Below are positions 9,113-18,774 of a stretch of 64,000 nt of DNA, piece by piece (the stretch's first letter is position 1; every line of letters starts with the position of its first letter). Origin of the DNA: an uncultured Odoribacter sp. GTDB taxonomy: Bacteria; Bacteroidota; Bacteroidia; Bacteroidales; Marinifilaceae. The notes beneath the pieces were generated by a model. That model was not told the DNA's origin, did no database searches, and saw only the letters and a list, made by a program, of their open reading frames with translations. The translations under genes and the position numbers were made by a program. The stretch lies in assembly GCA_910578105.1 (NCBI GenBank), contig CAJTPD010000005.1:139096-203095 (forward strand), given 5' to 3'.

Positions 9113-10540
9113 ATGAATACAATGAAACGAATCAAAAAAATAAAAAATATACTCGGCATTTTATGCTTTTCCTTGCTGAGTGTATCCTGCCAGGAATGGC
9201 TGGATGTCAGTCCGAGTACGGAAATAAAATATGATGATTTATTTAGTTATAAAAACGGTTTCAAAGACCAATTGACCGGTATATACACAACTTTATGTTC
9301 AGAAAATCTTTATGGGGTAGAACTGGGCTTCGGCATGCTCGATGTATTGGGACAACAATATTATCTCTGGTCTGCTACCGCTAACGGGTCTTATTATAAC
9401 ATGCACCGTTTCGAATATGATAATTCAAAATGCGAAACTATCATTAATTCGATTTGGACAAATATGTATAACACTGTCGCCAATGTCAATATACTGTTGC
9501 AGGGCATAGAAGAACATCGCGGCGTACTTGCAGAAGATGAAGAAAAAATTTACGAAGGAGAGGCTTATGCTCTGCGTGCTTTTCTGCATTTCGACCTGCT
9601 TCGTCTGTTTGGTAAAAGCTATGTTATCGGAGCTGACGAAAAAGCAATTCCTTATGTAAAATCGATTTCAAAAAAAGTGACTCCATTGTCTACCGTTTCG
9701 GAAGTCCTCGATTTAGTCACCGAAGATTTGGAAAAAGCGGCAACTTTGCTGGAAGAAGATCCTATAAAGACCGGTCAGGCTACGACGTCTTTTCTGGGTA
9801 CCCGCAGTTTTCATCTCAACTATTATGCAGTCCGGGCTTTGATGGCACGTGTTTATCTGTATAAGAACGATAAAGTGAATGCATTGAAAAATGCACGGGA
9901 AGTGATGCTTTCAGAAAAATATCCATGGGTGAGCAAAGGAGCGGTGGCTACCACCGACCGCAAAAACCGCGACGGAATCTTTTTACCGGAATGTATATGG
10001 ATGTTGAATAATACCAAATTGAGTACACTGACAGATACTTATTTAAAAGAGAGTGACTATACGCTGTATTGTAAAGATGTTGTTATCGACGAAATTTTTG
10101 AAAGCCAGTTATATGGCGGTCTGGACTGGAGATATATTTATTATTTTGAGCGTCCCTCCTGGTACTGGCTTAGCAATAAATTATATCAGTATTCCTCCGC
10201 TTATAACAACCGTCAACCCCTGTTGCGGCTCAGCGAAATGTACCTAATTGCAGCAGAATGTGCCGAATCTAAAAAAGAAGCAGTGGAATATCTTAATACC
10301 CTACGCCAGCACAGAGGCTTTGAAGAAGCCCAGAACCTGAAAGAAGATGTGACGGATGAAAATTTGCAGACAGCTATCGGAAAAGAATACCGGAAGGAAT
10401 TCATCGGCGAAGGACAATGGTTTTATTATTGCAAACGCACGGACCAAGATGTTCTGCCCAATATAACGGTTCCTTTCAGCAAGGCTTATTATATCCTTCC
10501 CATCCCGGAGCAGGAAAAAGAATACGGAAACAGAAATTAA
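9113..10540 (+). CDS. RagB/SusD family nutrient-uptake lipoprotein
   Basis: 475 aa with lipobox LLSVSC (Cys near residue 26), giving a surface lipoprotein that lids the SusC2 channel. SusD-type TPR helices are seen, for example YEGEAYALRAFLHFDLLRLFG and the C-terminal LRLSEMYLIAAECAE with GKEYRKEFIGEGQWFYYCKR, both family hallmarks. It starts 3 bp after the susC2 stop, consistent with tight operon coupling; an in-frame ATG at 9122 is an alternative start. Slightly shorter than average SusD proteins (about 500-600 aa). Confidence 0.95.
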   Translation: MNTMKRIKKIKNILGILCFSLLSVSCQEWLDVSPSTEIKYDDLFSYKNGFKDQLTGIYTTLCSENLYGVELGFGMLDVLGQQYYLWSATANGSYYNMHRFEYDNSKCETIINSIWTNMYNTVANVNILLQGIEEHRGVLAEDEEKIYEGEAYALRAFLHFDLLRLFGKSYVIGADEKAIPYVKSISKKVTPLSTVSEVLDLVTEDLEKAATLLEEDPIKTGQATTSFLGTRSFHLNYYAVRALMARVYLYKNDKVNALKNAREVMLSEKYPWVSKGAVATTDRKNRDGIFLPECIWMLNNTKLSTLTDTYLKESDYTLYCKDVVIDEIFESQLYGGLDWRYIYYFERPSWYWLSNKLYQYSSAYNNRQPLLRLSEMYLIAAECAESKKEAVEYLNTLRQHRGFEEAQNLKEDVTDENLQTAIGKEYRKEFIGEGQWFYYCKRTDQDVLPNITVPFSKAYYILPIPEQEKEYGNRN

Positions 10541-10552
10541 AAAGAAAAAGTG

Positions 10553-11245
10553 ATGAAACGATTTATACATAAATACAGTTTATTGTGCTTTGGTGTGGCA
10601 GCTATATGGTTTGGCAGTTGCTCAAAAGACGGGTATGTACAATACGATGAGGACTATGCTTCCCTGCGCTTTATCTACACCGCCCCGGGAAACGACAGCA
10701 TCGTTTATTCATTTGCCCTGTATCCGGATAAGGAAGAAGGTATTGTGGAGATACCTTTTAAACTTATCGGCTTAGCGTCCGGCCAAACCCGTGAAGTAAA
10801 AATCGAAGTCGTAAAAGAAGAAACTACAGCCAAAGAAAACGACAACTTTATCGTCGAAACCAACGAACTTCCGGCCGACTCGATAAAATCAACCCTGAAA
10901 ATAAGAGTGAAAAAAACACCGGATTTGGAAAATCATGATTTGGACGTGAAGTTTCGTCTCGGCAGTAATGATTATTTTGCGGCAGCTCCCGTTGATGAGA
11001 ATATGTACCGGATTGTGTTGACTAATCGTCTGGCAAACCCCAAAGGATGGCCTTTCGGTGAATATAGTCGTGTAAAACATCAGTTTGTGATTCAGATTCT
11101 GGGAATTGCAACCGATTACGATAAATGGACGCAAAGTGAAAAGATTCATTACACAAGCATCATGGTGGACGCCTTGTATAAATACAACAAGGCGCATCCG
11201 GGAAATCCCCTGACCGATGAAAACGGACTGCTTGTAAGTTTCTGA
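10553..11245 (+). CDS. DUF4843-type lipoprotein
   Basis: 230 aa from the ATG at 10553 (a GTG sits just before it). Signal peptide with lipobox WFGSC, then an all-beta domain beginning YDEDYASLRFIY. This size and the position behind SusD match the DUF4843 lipoproteins of Bacteroidales SusCD operons, thought to be surface accessory or binding proteins. Ligand unknown. Confidence 0.75.
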   Translation: MKRFIHKYSLLCFGVAAIWFGSCSKDGYVQYDEDYASLRFIYTAPGNDSIVYSFALYPDKEEGIVEIPFKLIGLASGQTREVKIEVVKEETTAKENDNFIVETNELPADSIKSTLKIRVKKTPDLENHDLDVKFRLGSNDYFAAAPVDENMYRIVLTNRLANPKGWPFGEYSRVKHQFVIQILGIATDYDKWTQSEKIHYTSIMVDALYKYNKAHPGNPLTDENGLLVSF

Positions 11246-11273
11246 CAATATACTAATGATAAAAAATCATACC

Positions 11274-12806
11274 ATGAAAAAGATTATAAATTTATTATTT
11301 ATCATTCCTCTTTTAGTTACTCTGGCTTCCTGCTATGAGGACAAGGGGAATTATGATTATATAAATTTGCCTGATATCGCTATAAAAGCAAAAGATACGG
11401 TGAATGTAACCCAACTTCATACCTTAGAAATTCCCGCAGATGTAAATTTGAATGGTGAAGCAGAAACCGACTATGAATTCAGTTGGCGGATTTGGTCAAA
11501 CAACATCGGAGGAATCGACCAACAAAAAATCATCGGAAACACCCGGAATTTGACTTATAAAGTAACGGAGGTCCCGGGAACTTATACCCTGGTATTGACT
11601 GTCCGTAACAAAATTACGGATGTAAAAAGCTATAAGCAAATTCATCTGGTCATATCAGGCAGCATTACCGAAGGCTGGATGGTCTTGCAGGAAAAAGACG
11701 GGAAAAGCGATTTTGATTTGATTATGAGTCCGTATTTTTCCAACCGGGTAAGCACGGATGAAATTCTGCACAACTGTTATGAAGCTATCAATGGCGAACC
11801 CTTAGTGGGACGCGGAGTTAAAATCGGCAGTTTTTTTGCTTTAGGACGTTATCAGGAAGTCATTGTGCTGACAGATAAAGACGGAGTGCGCTTATCTGCG
11901 GTTACCATGCAAAAAACGTATGACATTTCTACCTTGATGTATGATATGTCTTCCTGGAAACCGGAAAATTATATTGCCTGGAAATATGGGTCAAGTCCGT
12001 GTACGTATGCTTTTGACGGAATAATTTCCAATGGGCGTATTTATGAATATCAATCTATGCCATCGAGCGATTTTCCGATTTATACCGAACCCATCTTAAA
12101 AGACGGGACCTATAAAGCTTCGCCCTATGTTCCAAAACACTATCCTATCTGGCGTTATCAAGGAGTTATTTATGACGAAGAAAACGGCCGTTTCTTGAGT
12201 TTCAACGGAAATACATGGGTTTTGCAGGAGCTGCCGGTCGCTACGGAAATACAACCGTTCGACTGGGGGAACATGCATGCCACTCTCCGTTATATGGAAA
12301 CCGGATATAATTACCACGAATATGGATTATTTGAAGATTGGACGACACATAAATTGACACTATGTGTGTTCAATTTTATGACCACACCCAATATCGGTGT
12401 CGGAAAATATACCGCAGATAATTGCCCGGAATTGCAGGATGCCCGATATTATGCAGTCGGTTCGTTGGGACCAGTATTTTTATATGCTACAGACCGGAAC
12501 ATATACCGGTATGATTACAACGGCACAAACACAGGAGAAAAGATTTATACGCTGGCCAATCCCGATGAAAAAATAACGGGAATGAAAATATTCAAACCTT
12601 GTATCGACCTTTATATTCCGAGCCATCCATACAACAATAAAATTCTGATTATTTCTACTTATAATACAAGTAAAAAAGAAGGGAAAATCTATATGTACCA
12701 TATCAATGAAACGAACGGAACTATCGATATTTCCTCAGAAAAGACATTCGAAGGTTTCGGCGAAATCCTGGACATGGAATACAATTATCCGAAATACGGT
12801 ATATAA
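11274..12806 (+). CDS. PKD-like family surface lipoprotein
   Basis: 510 aa from ATG 11274; the upstream ATG at 11256 only adds MIKNHT before the signal peptide. Lipobox TLASC is followed by YEDKGNYDY, the characteristic start of the PKD-like lipoproteins that accompany SusCD/DUF4843 genes. An N-terminal Ig/PKD-like domain (about 25-130) precedes a larger beta-rich, possibly propeller, domain. Probably a surface glycan- or protein-binding accessory of the SusC2-SusD importer. Function inferred from context. Confidence 0.75.
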   Translation: MKKIINLLFIIPLLVTLASCYEDKGNYDYINLPDIAIKAKDTVNVTQLHTLEIPADVNLNGEAETDYEFSWRIWSNNIGGIDQQKIIGNTRNLTYKVTEVPGTYTLVLTVRNKITDVKSYKQIHLVISGSITEGWMVLQEKDGKSDFDLIMSPYFSNRVSTDEILHNCYEAINGEPLVGRGVKIGSFFALGRYQEVIVLTDKDGVRLSAVTMQKTYDISTLMYDMSSWKPENYIAWKYGSSPCTYAFDGIISNGRIYEYQSMPSSDFPIYTEPILKDGTYKASPYVPKHYPIWRYQGVIYDEENGRFLSFNGNTWVLQELPVATEIQPFDWGNMHATLRYMETGYNYHEYGLFEDWTTHKLTLCVFNFMTTPNIGVGKYTADNCPELQDARYYAVGSLGPVFLYATDRNIYRYDYNGTNTGEKIYTLANPDEKITGMKIFKPCIDLYIPSHPYNNKILIISTYNTSKKEGKIYMYHINETNGTIDISSEKTFEGFGEILDMEYNYPKYGI

Positions 12807-14150
12807 ATGAATAGATATTTAAAAATAGGCTTGGTGCTCTCCTGCTGCGTTTGGTGGGAAGCACAAGCTTTCTCACAGGTGAAAATCCGTTTCGGCGAAA
12901 CTTGCAGGCAAGAAGAAATTCAAGTCGGGTTCCGGGAACAGGTTTATAAGATAAAATTGGATGAACTAGGCGCAGGAATGATAAATATTCCGGCTTCTTT
13001 GGCACCCGGACATGCTGTTTTATATGGTCCGCGCAGCATTTCTTCGTTTTATCTCGTACCGGGACAACAGCAGGAAATTACTAAGTTGAGCGACCAAAAA
13101 ATTGAATTTGCCGGAGCAGCCAAAGCAATCAACATATATTTGAACAGTTCGTTTTTAAACGACCGGCACCCGGGATATGAAAAAAGTGAAGAAGAATTCC
13201 TGGAAGCGTGGGAGCTGCTTCCGGGCAAGTTGCTGTCCTACCTCGATTCTTTACCCCTGCCCGCAGATTTTAAGAAATCGGAACGTAGACGACTACACTA
13301 CGTAGCTTGCAATTTATTATTGGACTATCCTTCCCGACATGCCAGACTATTACGTCTGCAAAGGTATACTCCAGGAGAAAAGTATTACCGGAAATTATCG
13401 GAACTGCTCCAGGAGGACCCTTCTGCCTATGAATTCGGGGAATACCGCCGGTTTTTCAAGGATGGAATACAATCGTTGGCGGGAAAAGAAAAATCAGCAA
13501 CAGGCAAACCTTTGGACAAATTAAGGTACGAACTGGACTACATATGCCGGAACATACAAGACGAAAAACTGGCGGGTTACCTGGTCGATGCCAGCATGTC
13601 CGGCTATATTATGTATTCCGGAGCAGAAGGAATGGAAGAATTTTTATCCCTTTATCGGGAAAAAGTGAAAGATGAGAAACAAAAAGCGGCATTCTTCCGG
13701 TCGTATGAACAATACACCCGTCTGGAAAAAGGCAAAAAGGCACCCCATTTTTCCCTTTCAGATAAAGACGGTAAACGGAGGAATTTATCTGACTGGCTGG
13801 GACATTACGTTTATATCGACGTCTGGGCCACCTGGTGCGGGCCGTGTTGCCGAGAACTCCCGGCATTTCATAAACTGAAAGAAGAATTTAAGGATAAGCC
13901 CATTTGTTTTGTAAGTATCTCTATAGATGCAGACGAGGCCGCCTGGCGAGCAAAGATAGAAAAAGACGGTCTGAAGGGTATCCAATTAAGGGCAAACGGA
14001 GAAGATTCTTTTGCAAACGATTATAAGATTTCATTGATTCCCCGATTTCTATTGATAGACCGGGAGGGAAATATACTCGATGCAAATATGTCACGTCCTT
14101 CGGACACCAAAACAATGGAAAGACTGACCACTTTATTATCCAATCAATGA
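12807..14150 (+). CDS. TlpA-family thioredoxin-like protein
   Basis: 447 aa, starting directly after the TAA of the preceding gene. Signal peptide (about 1-24), an N-terminal helical/beta region of unknown fold (about 25-310), and a C-terminal AhpC/TlpA thioredoxin domain with WATWCGPCC (redox cysteines C344 and C347, plus an extra C348) and the cis-proline region ISLIPRFLLID. Family members act as periplasmic thiol reductants or isomerases. It is the last gene of the SusC2 operon and is followed by a strong terminator. Such genes are frequent in sigma/FecR-linked SusCD operons; the substrate is unknown. Confidence 0.85.
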   Translation: MNRYLKIGLVLSCCVWWEAQAFSQVKIRFGETCRQEEIQVGFREQVYKIKLDELGAGMINIPASLAPGHAVLYGPRSISSFYLVPGQQQEITKLSDQKIEFAGAAKAINIYLNSSFLNDRHPGYEKSEEEFLEAWELLPGKLLSYLDSLPLPADFKKSERRRLHYVACNLLLDYPSRHARLLRLQRYTPGEKYYRKLSELLQEDPSAYEFGEYRRFFKDGIQSLAGKEKSATGKPLDKLRYELDYICRNIQDEKLAGYLVDASMSGYIMYSGAEGMEEFLSLYREKVKDEKQKAAFFRSYEQYTRLEKGKKAPHFSLSDKDGKRRNLSDWLGHYVYIDVWATWCGPCCRELPAFHKLKEEFKDKPICFVSISIDADEAAWRAKIEKDGLKGIQLRANGEDSFANDYKISLIPRFLLIDREGNILDANMSRPSDTKTMERLTTLLSNQ

Positions 14151-14158
14151 CAATAACA

Positions 14159-14201
14159 AATCTGGCAAGAGGAAAAACAATCGTGTCCCTCTTGTCAGAT
14201 T
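14159..14201. terminator. bidirectional terminator between the SusC2 operon and the bat operon
   Basis: AATCTGGCAAGAGG (14159-14172) pairs with CCTCTTGTCAGATT (14188-14201) with a single mismatch around a 15-nt loop, between two convergent genes. The batE stop (14195) lies inside the right arm. T-runs are weak on both sides, so the assignment rests on the stem and the convergent position. Confidence 0.7.
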
Positions 14202-14950
14202 ATTTCCAAATCTCCTTTTGCCACCCACCCTTCATTGCCATCTGCCATCCGGATATTGTACCAATTCCCCAATTGCTCCACCACCCGGACTTTCAGTCCT
14301 TCGTGAATCAAAAACAGACTCGTACCACTATTATCCGGAGCACCTTTCACCGTCACACTTGGAGTCGTGATAATCGCATACTCCCTGTCAGTAATTTTCT
14401 TATCCTGCTGCATAGCAAAAAATATCGTCCCCATAGTCAGTAAAAAAACGATAATCCCCACCACAAAACCTGCCTTTTTGACACCAGTCGAAGGAGAATA
14501 AAAAAATAAAGCCGCCATCACCAAAAAGAGGATAAAGAGAGCTACTGAGATATATCCCCACTGATCGGCAGAGAAATAACCCACTAACCCTTTGTACCAT
14601 CTCACTAAAAATAATTCCGGCAACACCTCGATTTTATCTACAATAGCCTGCTGAGCCATATGCAGGTTATAGCGGGCAGAAGCATCTGAAGGTTCCAGTA
14701 ACAAAGCACGCTCGTAATTCAATATGGCCTGCGTATTCTCTCCCAGCCTGTAATAACAATTACCCAGATTATAATATAAAGCAGCCGATTCCATACCCCC
14801 GGCTCTCAATTTCCGATATATTTCTACAGCCTCATTATATTTCCCTTCCCGGTAAAATTCTTCTGCCTGTTTTTCCCATTGCGGGTCGGTAGCACCCACC
14901 GTCCACAAACTCATCAGTAATACCGGCAATATCAACAATATTTTTTTCAT
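14195..14950 (-). CDS. batE: BatE: TPR and SH3-like protein of the Bat operon
   Basis: 251 aa. Signal peptide (1-20), TPR repeats (about 25-100; YYNLGNCYYRLGENTQAILNYERALLLEP), two transmembrane helices (about 130-150 and 160-182) and a C-terminal bacterial SH3 domain (about 190-250; LIHEGLKVRVVEQLGNWYNIRM). This layout is that of BatE, the last gene of the Bat (Bacteroides aerotolerance) operon. The molecular role of Bat proteins is not settled; a periplasmic complex built on VWA proteins and linked to stress tolerance is the accepted picture. Confidence 0.85.
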   Translation of the reverse strand: MKKILLILPVLLMSLWTVGATDPQWEKQAEEFYREGKYNEAVEIYRKLRAGGMESAALYYNLGNCYYRLGENTQAILNYERALLLEPSDASARYNLHMAQQAIVDKIEVLPELFLVRWYKGLVGYFSADQWGYISVALFILFLVMAALFFYSPSTGVKKAGFVVGIIVFLLTMGTIFFAMQQDKKITDREYAIITTPSVTVKGAPDNSGTSLFLIHEGLKVRVVEQLGNWYNIRMADGNEGWVAKGDLEII

Positions 14951-14966
14951 AGTTTCTAATCTTTAA

Positions 14967-16802
14967 TCATCGGATTGCTTTATCCAGCTTGGTAATCACA
15001 TCAATACTATCCGTATACACTTTATCCATCTCCTGGTCTGAATTGCTTCCGGGAGCATAACGGGCATATTCGCAAGTATCCAATATCCGGATAAACTCCT
15101 TTTGCAAATCTTCAGAAACATTCTTCCGGGTCAGCACATCACTGATATTATCCCGATTCAACTCCGCCCGGTCAATATTCAGTTTATAGCTCATATAACC
15201 CCACAAAGCTTTCAAAACTTCATCGTAGAATAGCTCTGCATTATGATTTTTCATTGCAGTGGCTGCCACTTTCAGACGCTTACGAGCCATCTTGTTGGCC
15301 GCTTTATTCTTCACCCGCGCAATATCAGCATTTGCTTTGATTCTCCGGCGATTCAGGACTGCACCCAAAATAAAGAGAAACAAAGGAATCAGAAAAGCCA
15401 ACCAATAAGCAATGGTACCGAAAAAACGCACTCCCGCCGTCCGTAAACCAAGCTTTCCGGTTTTCAGATAACGAATATCTTCCCCCACCTGGCGAATGTC
15501 TTCTTTTTTAAACGACTGAACCGGATTTCCGGCAACCACCTGTCCGTTCCCCTTTTCAGTACCTTTACGCACAAATACATTGTATTCTCTCCCTAAAATG
15601 GTTTTATAGGTATTGGATTGAGAATCGAAATAAGAAAAACGAAGAGCAGGTATCTTATATTCACCGGAATAACGGGGAATCAACACATACTCAAAACTAA
15701 CCGTACCGGCCATACCGTTTTCTGTGACCCGGATATCCCGGGTTTCTTTCGGGTCATAAGACTCAAAATCCAAAGGAAAACCGACAGAAGGAGCCCGTAA
15801 TAATTTCAGGTTCCCGCTACCCGAAAAAGTCACTTTATAAGTAATTGCATCATTCGCATTCACCGAATCTGCCGACAATGATGTCGCCATTCTTACCGTA
15901 CCGACAGTGCCCGAAAAACCAGCAGGCTTGTTTGCCAAAGGCAATTCCTTTACCGTAACAGTCACAGGCTTGCTTCGCCGCATAGCCCGGACATCCTGAT
16001 AATTTCCGAAAAAATCATCAAAAAAACTCCGTCCCCCGCTCGTCAAACGTTGACGTACAATACACTCCAGCTCAAAAGGCTCTATTGTAATCTCTCCCGT
16101 ATGCTGGGGAAACAAAAGCATCTTGCGGATAACCCCGACATTATAAATATCGCCATTGTAATTTTCACGCGACAATTCAATTTGCTGGGGAGTAGGCACT
16201 TCCTCTGCTAAAAAACCGGTAAAAGCAGGAAATTTACTGCGCCCCAACCGGGTCAAATCAACCTTGGAATAAACTTTGATTGTAGCCACCAAACTTTCTC
16301 CCAAATAAAGACTACGCCGGGAAACATCCACTTTTACAAACAGATTATTTTCATTAATAGCTGCCGAAGCATCCCGCTGGACGGCCCGGTTTTCCCCCCG
16401 CCGGTCACTACCGGAATTGCCGGAAGTACCTTTCACCACCTCAATCTTCAAAGCATTCGAAGTATATTGCCTGCCATCCACCATCACTGTTGCCGGAGCA
16501 ATCTGATAAACACCCTCTTTTACTCCCTCCAGAATATAAGTATAGGTATACGACGCACTCTGAGTGGTTTTACCGTTTATCATTGAAAAGGAAGTAGACT
16601 GACTGACACGGGGACCCATCAGCTTATCAAAACCTTTCAAATCAGGTATTCTCAAATCTGTCCCCTCCTTATTCAGCGTATAGGAAAGCCTGAATTGCTC
16701 ACCCGTAGCTACAACCGAAGGAGCTGAAGCCTTAAATTCAACCTGCTGAGCAGAAACCAGGCCCGTGACAAACAATAATATGAATATTCCTATTTTCTTC
16801 AT
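14967..16802 (-). CDS. batD: BatD: oxygen-tolerance family membrane protein
   Basis: 611 aa. Signal peptide (1-18), tandem beta-sandwich domains typical of BatD (about 20-430; FSGSGNLKLLRAPSVGFP and FEYVLIPRYSGEYKIPALRF are hallmark stretches), a transmembrane helix (about 460-485) and a cytoplasmic helical tail ending EMDKVYTDSIDVITKLD. It lies between batC and batE with short gaps. It is the large periplasmic scaffold of the Bat complex. Confidence 0.9.
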   Translation of the reverse strand: MKKIGIFILLFVTGLVSAQQVEFKASAPSVVATGEQFRLSYTLNKEGTDLRIPDLKGFDKLMGPRVSQSTSFSMINGKTTQSASYTYTYILEGVKEGVYQIAPATVMVDGRQYTSNALKIEVVKGTSGNSGSDRRGENRAVQRDASAAINENNLFVKVDVSRRSLYLGESLVATIKVYSKVDLTRLGRSKFPAFTGFLAEEVPTPQQIELSRENYNGDIYNVGVIRKMLLFPQHTGEITIEPFELECIVRQRLTSGGRSFFDDFFGNYQDVRAMRRSKPVTVTVKELPLANKPAGFSGTVGTVRMATSLSADSVNANDAITYKVTFSGSGNLKLLRAPSVGFPLDFESYDPKETRDIRVTENGMAGTVSFEYVLIPRYSGEYKIPALRFSYFDSQSNTYKTILGREYNVFVRKGTEKGNGQVVAGNPVQSFKKEDIRQVGEDIRYLKTGKLGLRTAGVRFFGTIAYWLAFLIPLFLFILGAVLNRRRIKANADIARVKNKAANKMARKRLKVAATAMKNHNAELFYDEVLKALWGYMSYKLNIDRAELNRDNISDVLTRKNVSEDLQKEFIRILDTCEYARYAPGSNSDQEMDKVYTDSIDVITKLDKAIR

Positions 16803-16836
16803 CCGTATCTGTTTTTATCTATTCCAAGCCGCAAAA

Positions 16837-17646
16837 TTACCAATTTTTATCAATTTTCATCCTCCTGGCTTTCTGTTCCTGAGCCTTCTGTTTCTGCACT
16901 TTCTCCTGCACCTCCTTTTCATCATTCTGCAATGCCTCTAACAAACGTTCCGCATCCTCTCTGGAAATCTTTCCTTCCTGAGATTGTTGCTGCTGCTTAT
17001 CGTTCTTATCCTGTTTATTTTGCTGGTCCTGGTTTTGGTCTTTGTTTTGGTCTTGCTGTTTCTTATCTTGCTCTTTTTGATCCTGTTGGTTCTTATCCTG
17101 ACTTTGGTCTTTATTTTGGTCCTGATTCTGCTCTTTGTTCTGGTCTTGCTGATTCTTGTCTTGTTCCTTCTGATCCTTGTTTTGGTCCTGCTGATTCTTA
17201 TCCTGATTTTGCTGGTCCTGCTGCTGCTTGTGACGGGCAAATTCCAGATTATACTTAGTCGCCTCAGAAGCCGGACGATTTCTCAACGATTCTTTATACG
17301 CCTCAATACTCTCTTCGGTTTTCTCCAAAGAAAGCAACGTATTCCCGATATTATGATAAATTTCACCCAATCGTTCCTTATCGGTTTCCTGTTTAGCCAA
17401 TTCCGTAAACTGCTGCAAGGCCTCATCAAATTTCTTTTGCTTATACAAAGCATCCGCCATATTAAAAACAGCTTCAAACGAATCACTTTTCTTATCCGCA
17501 GCTTTCCGGTACTCCACCTCTGCCTTTTCAAAATCCTGATTCTGGAAAAGATCATTCCCTTCCCGGATAAACTTTCTTTCCTGTTGGGCTGTCACAGATA
17601 ATCCCGCAAAACATCCCAATATCATGAACAATATACCCTTCACCAT
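16837..17646 (-). CDS. batC: BatC: TPR protein with a long Q/N/D/K-rich tail
   Basis: 269 aa. Signal peptide (1-20), three to four TPR motifs (about 25-135; AVFNMADALYKQKKFDEALQQF), an extreme low-complexity segment (about 139-222) made only of Q, D, N, K, S and E, and a short charged C-terminal helix. BatC proteins commonly have such linkers, but this one is long. The low-complexity DNA may be length-variable by slippage. Operon neighbours are batB upstream and batD downstream. Confidence 0.85.
   Translation of the reverse strand: MVKGILFMILGCFAGLSVTAQQERKFIREGNDLFQNQDFEKAEVEYRKAADKKSDSFEAVFNMADALYKQKKFDEALQQFTELAKQETDKERLGEIYHNIGNTLLSLEKTEESIEAYKESLRNRPASEATKYNLEFARHKQQQDQQNQDKNQQDQNKDQKEQDKNQQDQNKEQNQDQNKDQSQDKNQQDQKEQDKKQQDQNKDQNQDQQNKQDKNDKQQQQSQEGKISREDAERLLEALQNDEKEVQEKVQKQKAQEQKARRMKIDKNW
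16982..17229. repeat. low-complexity tract inside batC
   Basis: Imperfect tandem repeats built from CAG/GAC/AAA/AAC codons encode runs such as QDQNKDQ. The bias keeps other frames open, which produces false open frames on both strands here. Confidence 0.8.
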
Positions 17647-17673
17647 ATCCTTTATTCCTTAACTTTTAACAAC

Positions 17674-18705
17674 TTACTCCTTCGTTTTAAACAAATTGAT
17701 TTTCAGTAGACGCTTGTTTTTCCTGCCCAAAATCATAAATTCGACAAAAATGAAAAATAATCCCGCCAACAAAAAATACTGATATTTCTCTGCATAATCC
17801 GCATATACCCGCTCCTCTAATAAAGTCTTTTCCATCCGGTTCACTTCATCCAGCAGCTGATTCAGCCCCACATCCGTATTACTGGCACGCACATACAACC
17901 CCTCACCGGCTTTAGCAATATCTTTCAACATTTGCTCATCCAATTTAGACACAACAATAGCCCCATTCCCGTCTTTCATAAATTGCCCGGACTGCCCCTT
18001 CTCCGGTATGGGTCCGCCTTGTTCCAAACCCATTCCAATAGTATGTACTGTAATTCCATTCCCACGAGCCCGTCCGGCAGCAGCCACAGCATCATCCTGG
18101 TGATTCTCTCCGTCCGTAATCACAATAATCGCTTTAGAAGTCTCCGTCTCCGGAGTAAAAGATTTAGCCGCCAAATCAATAGCAGAACCAATAGCAGTTC
18201 CCTGAACAGGAACAACATCCGTACTGATATTCGACAAAAACAGCTTGGCAGAAGAATAATCCGTCGTAATAGGCAACTGCACATAAGCATCTCCCGCAAA
18301 CACAATCAGCCCTACCTTATCATCAGAAAGTTTTTCCACCATCCGGGCTATAGCCATCTTCGCTTTCTCCAAACGACTCGGCTTAATATCCTGCGCCATC
18401 ATCGAATTAGAAACATCCAGGGCAATCATTAATTCCACCCCTTTCTTTTTCACCTGTTGCAATTTGGAACCAAACTGCGGACCCGCTACCCCCACAATCA
18501 CAAAAGCCAAAGCAATCAGCCACATAATAAACTTATACGCCCCGCGTTTAAAAGACAACAAAGGCATCAAAGGCTTCAACAATTCCGGATTGCCAAACGC
18601 TGCAATGGCCTTCTTCTTCTTCCCCGTCATCAGTACATAAAACACGATCAACAGAGGGAGAATAATCAAAAGATATAACAATTCCGGATGTGCAAATCTA
18701 AACAT
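17674..18705 (-). CDS. batB: BatB: VWA-domain membrane protein
   Basis: 343 aa from ATG 18705 (MFRFAHPELLYLLI); the open frame extends upstream to 18765 but lacks homology-like sequence there. Two N-terminal transmembrane helices, a VWA domain with intact MIDAS motif ALDVSNSMMA and later TDGEN, and a C-terminal transmembrane helix. Paralogue of BatA next door. Part of the moxR-bat operon; VWA proteins pair with MoxR AAA+ ATPases that act as chaperones. Confidence 0.92.
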   Translation of the reverse strand: MFRFAHPELLYLLIILPLLIVFYVLMTGKKKKAIAAFGNPELLKPLMPLLSFKRGAYKFIMWLIALAFVIVGVAGPQFGSKLQQVKKKGVELMIALDVSNSMMAQDIKPSRLEKAKMAIARMVEKLSDDKVGLIVFAGDAYVQLPITTDYSSAKLFLSNISTDVVPVQGTAIGSAIDLAAKSFTPETETSKAIIVITDGENHQDDAVAAAGRARGNGITVHTIGMGLEQGGPIPEKGQSGQFMKDGNGAIVVSKLDEQMLKDIAKAGEGLYVRASNTDVGLNQLLDEVNRMEKTLLEERVYADYAEKYQYFLLAGLFFIFVEFMILGRKNKRLLKINLFKTKE

Positions 18706-18774
18706 AATAAAATAATTTATAATTCCTGATTCACGATACACTGTGCATTCCCGGCAAAACCGCAAATCTCTAAT

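Noticed and set aside
16984..17601. A 205-residue Leu/Val/Phe-rich open frame antisense to batC
   Set aside because: It exists only because the Q/N/D/K low-complexity codons of batC leave the opposite strand free of stops; batC has signal peptide and TPR motifs and fits the operon.
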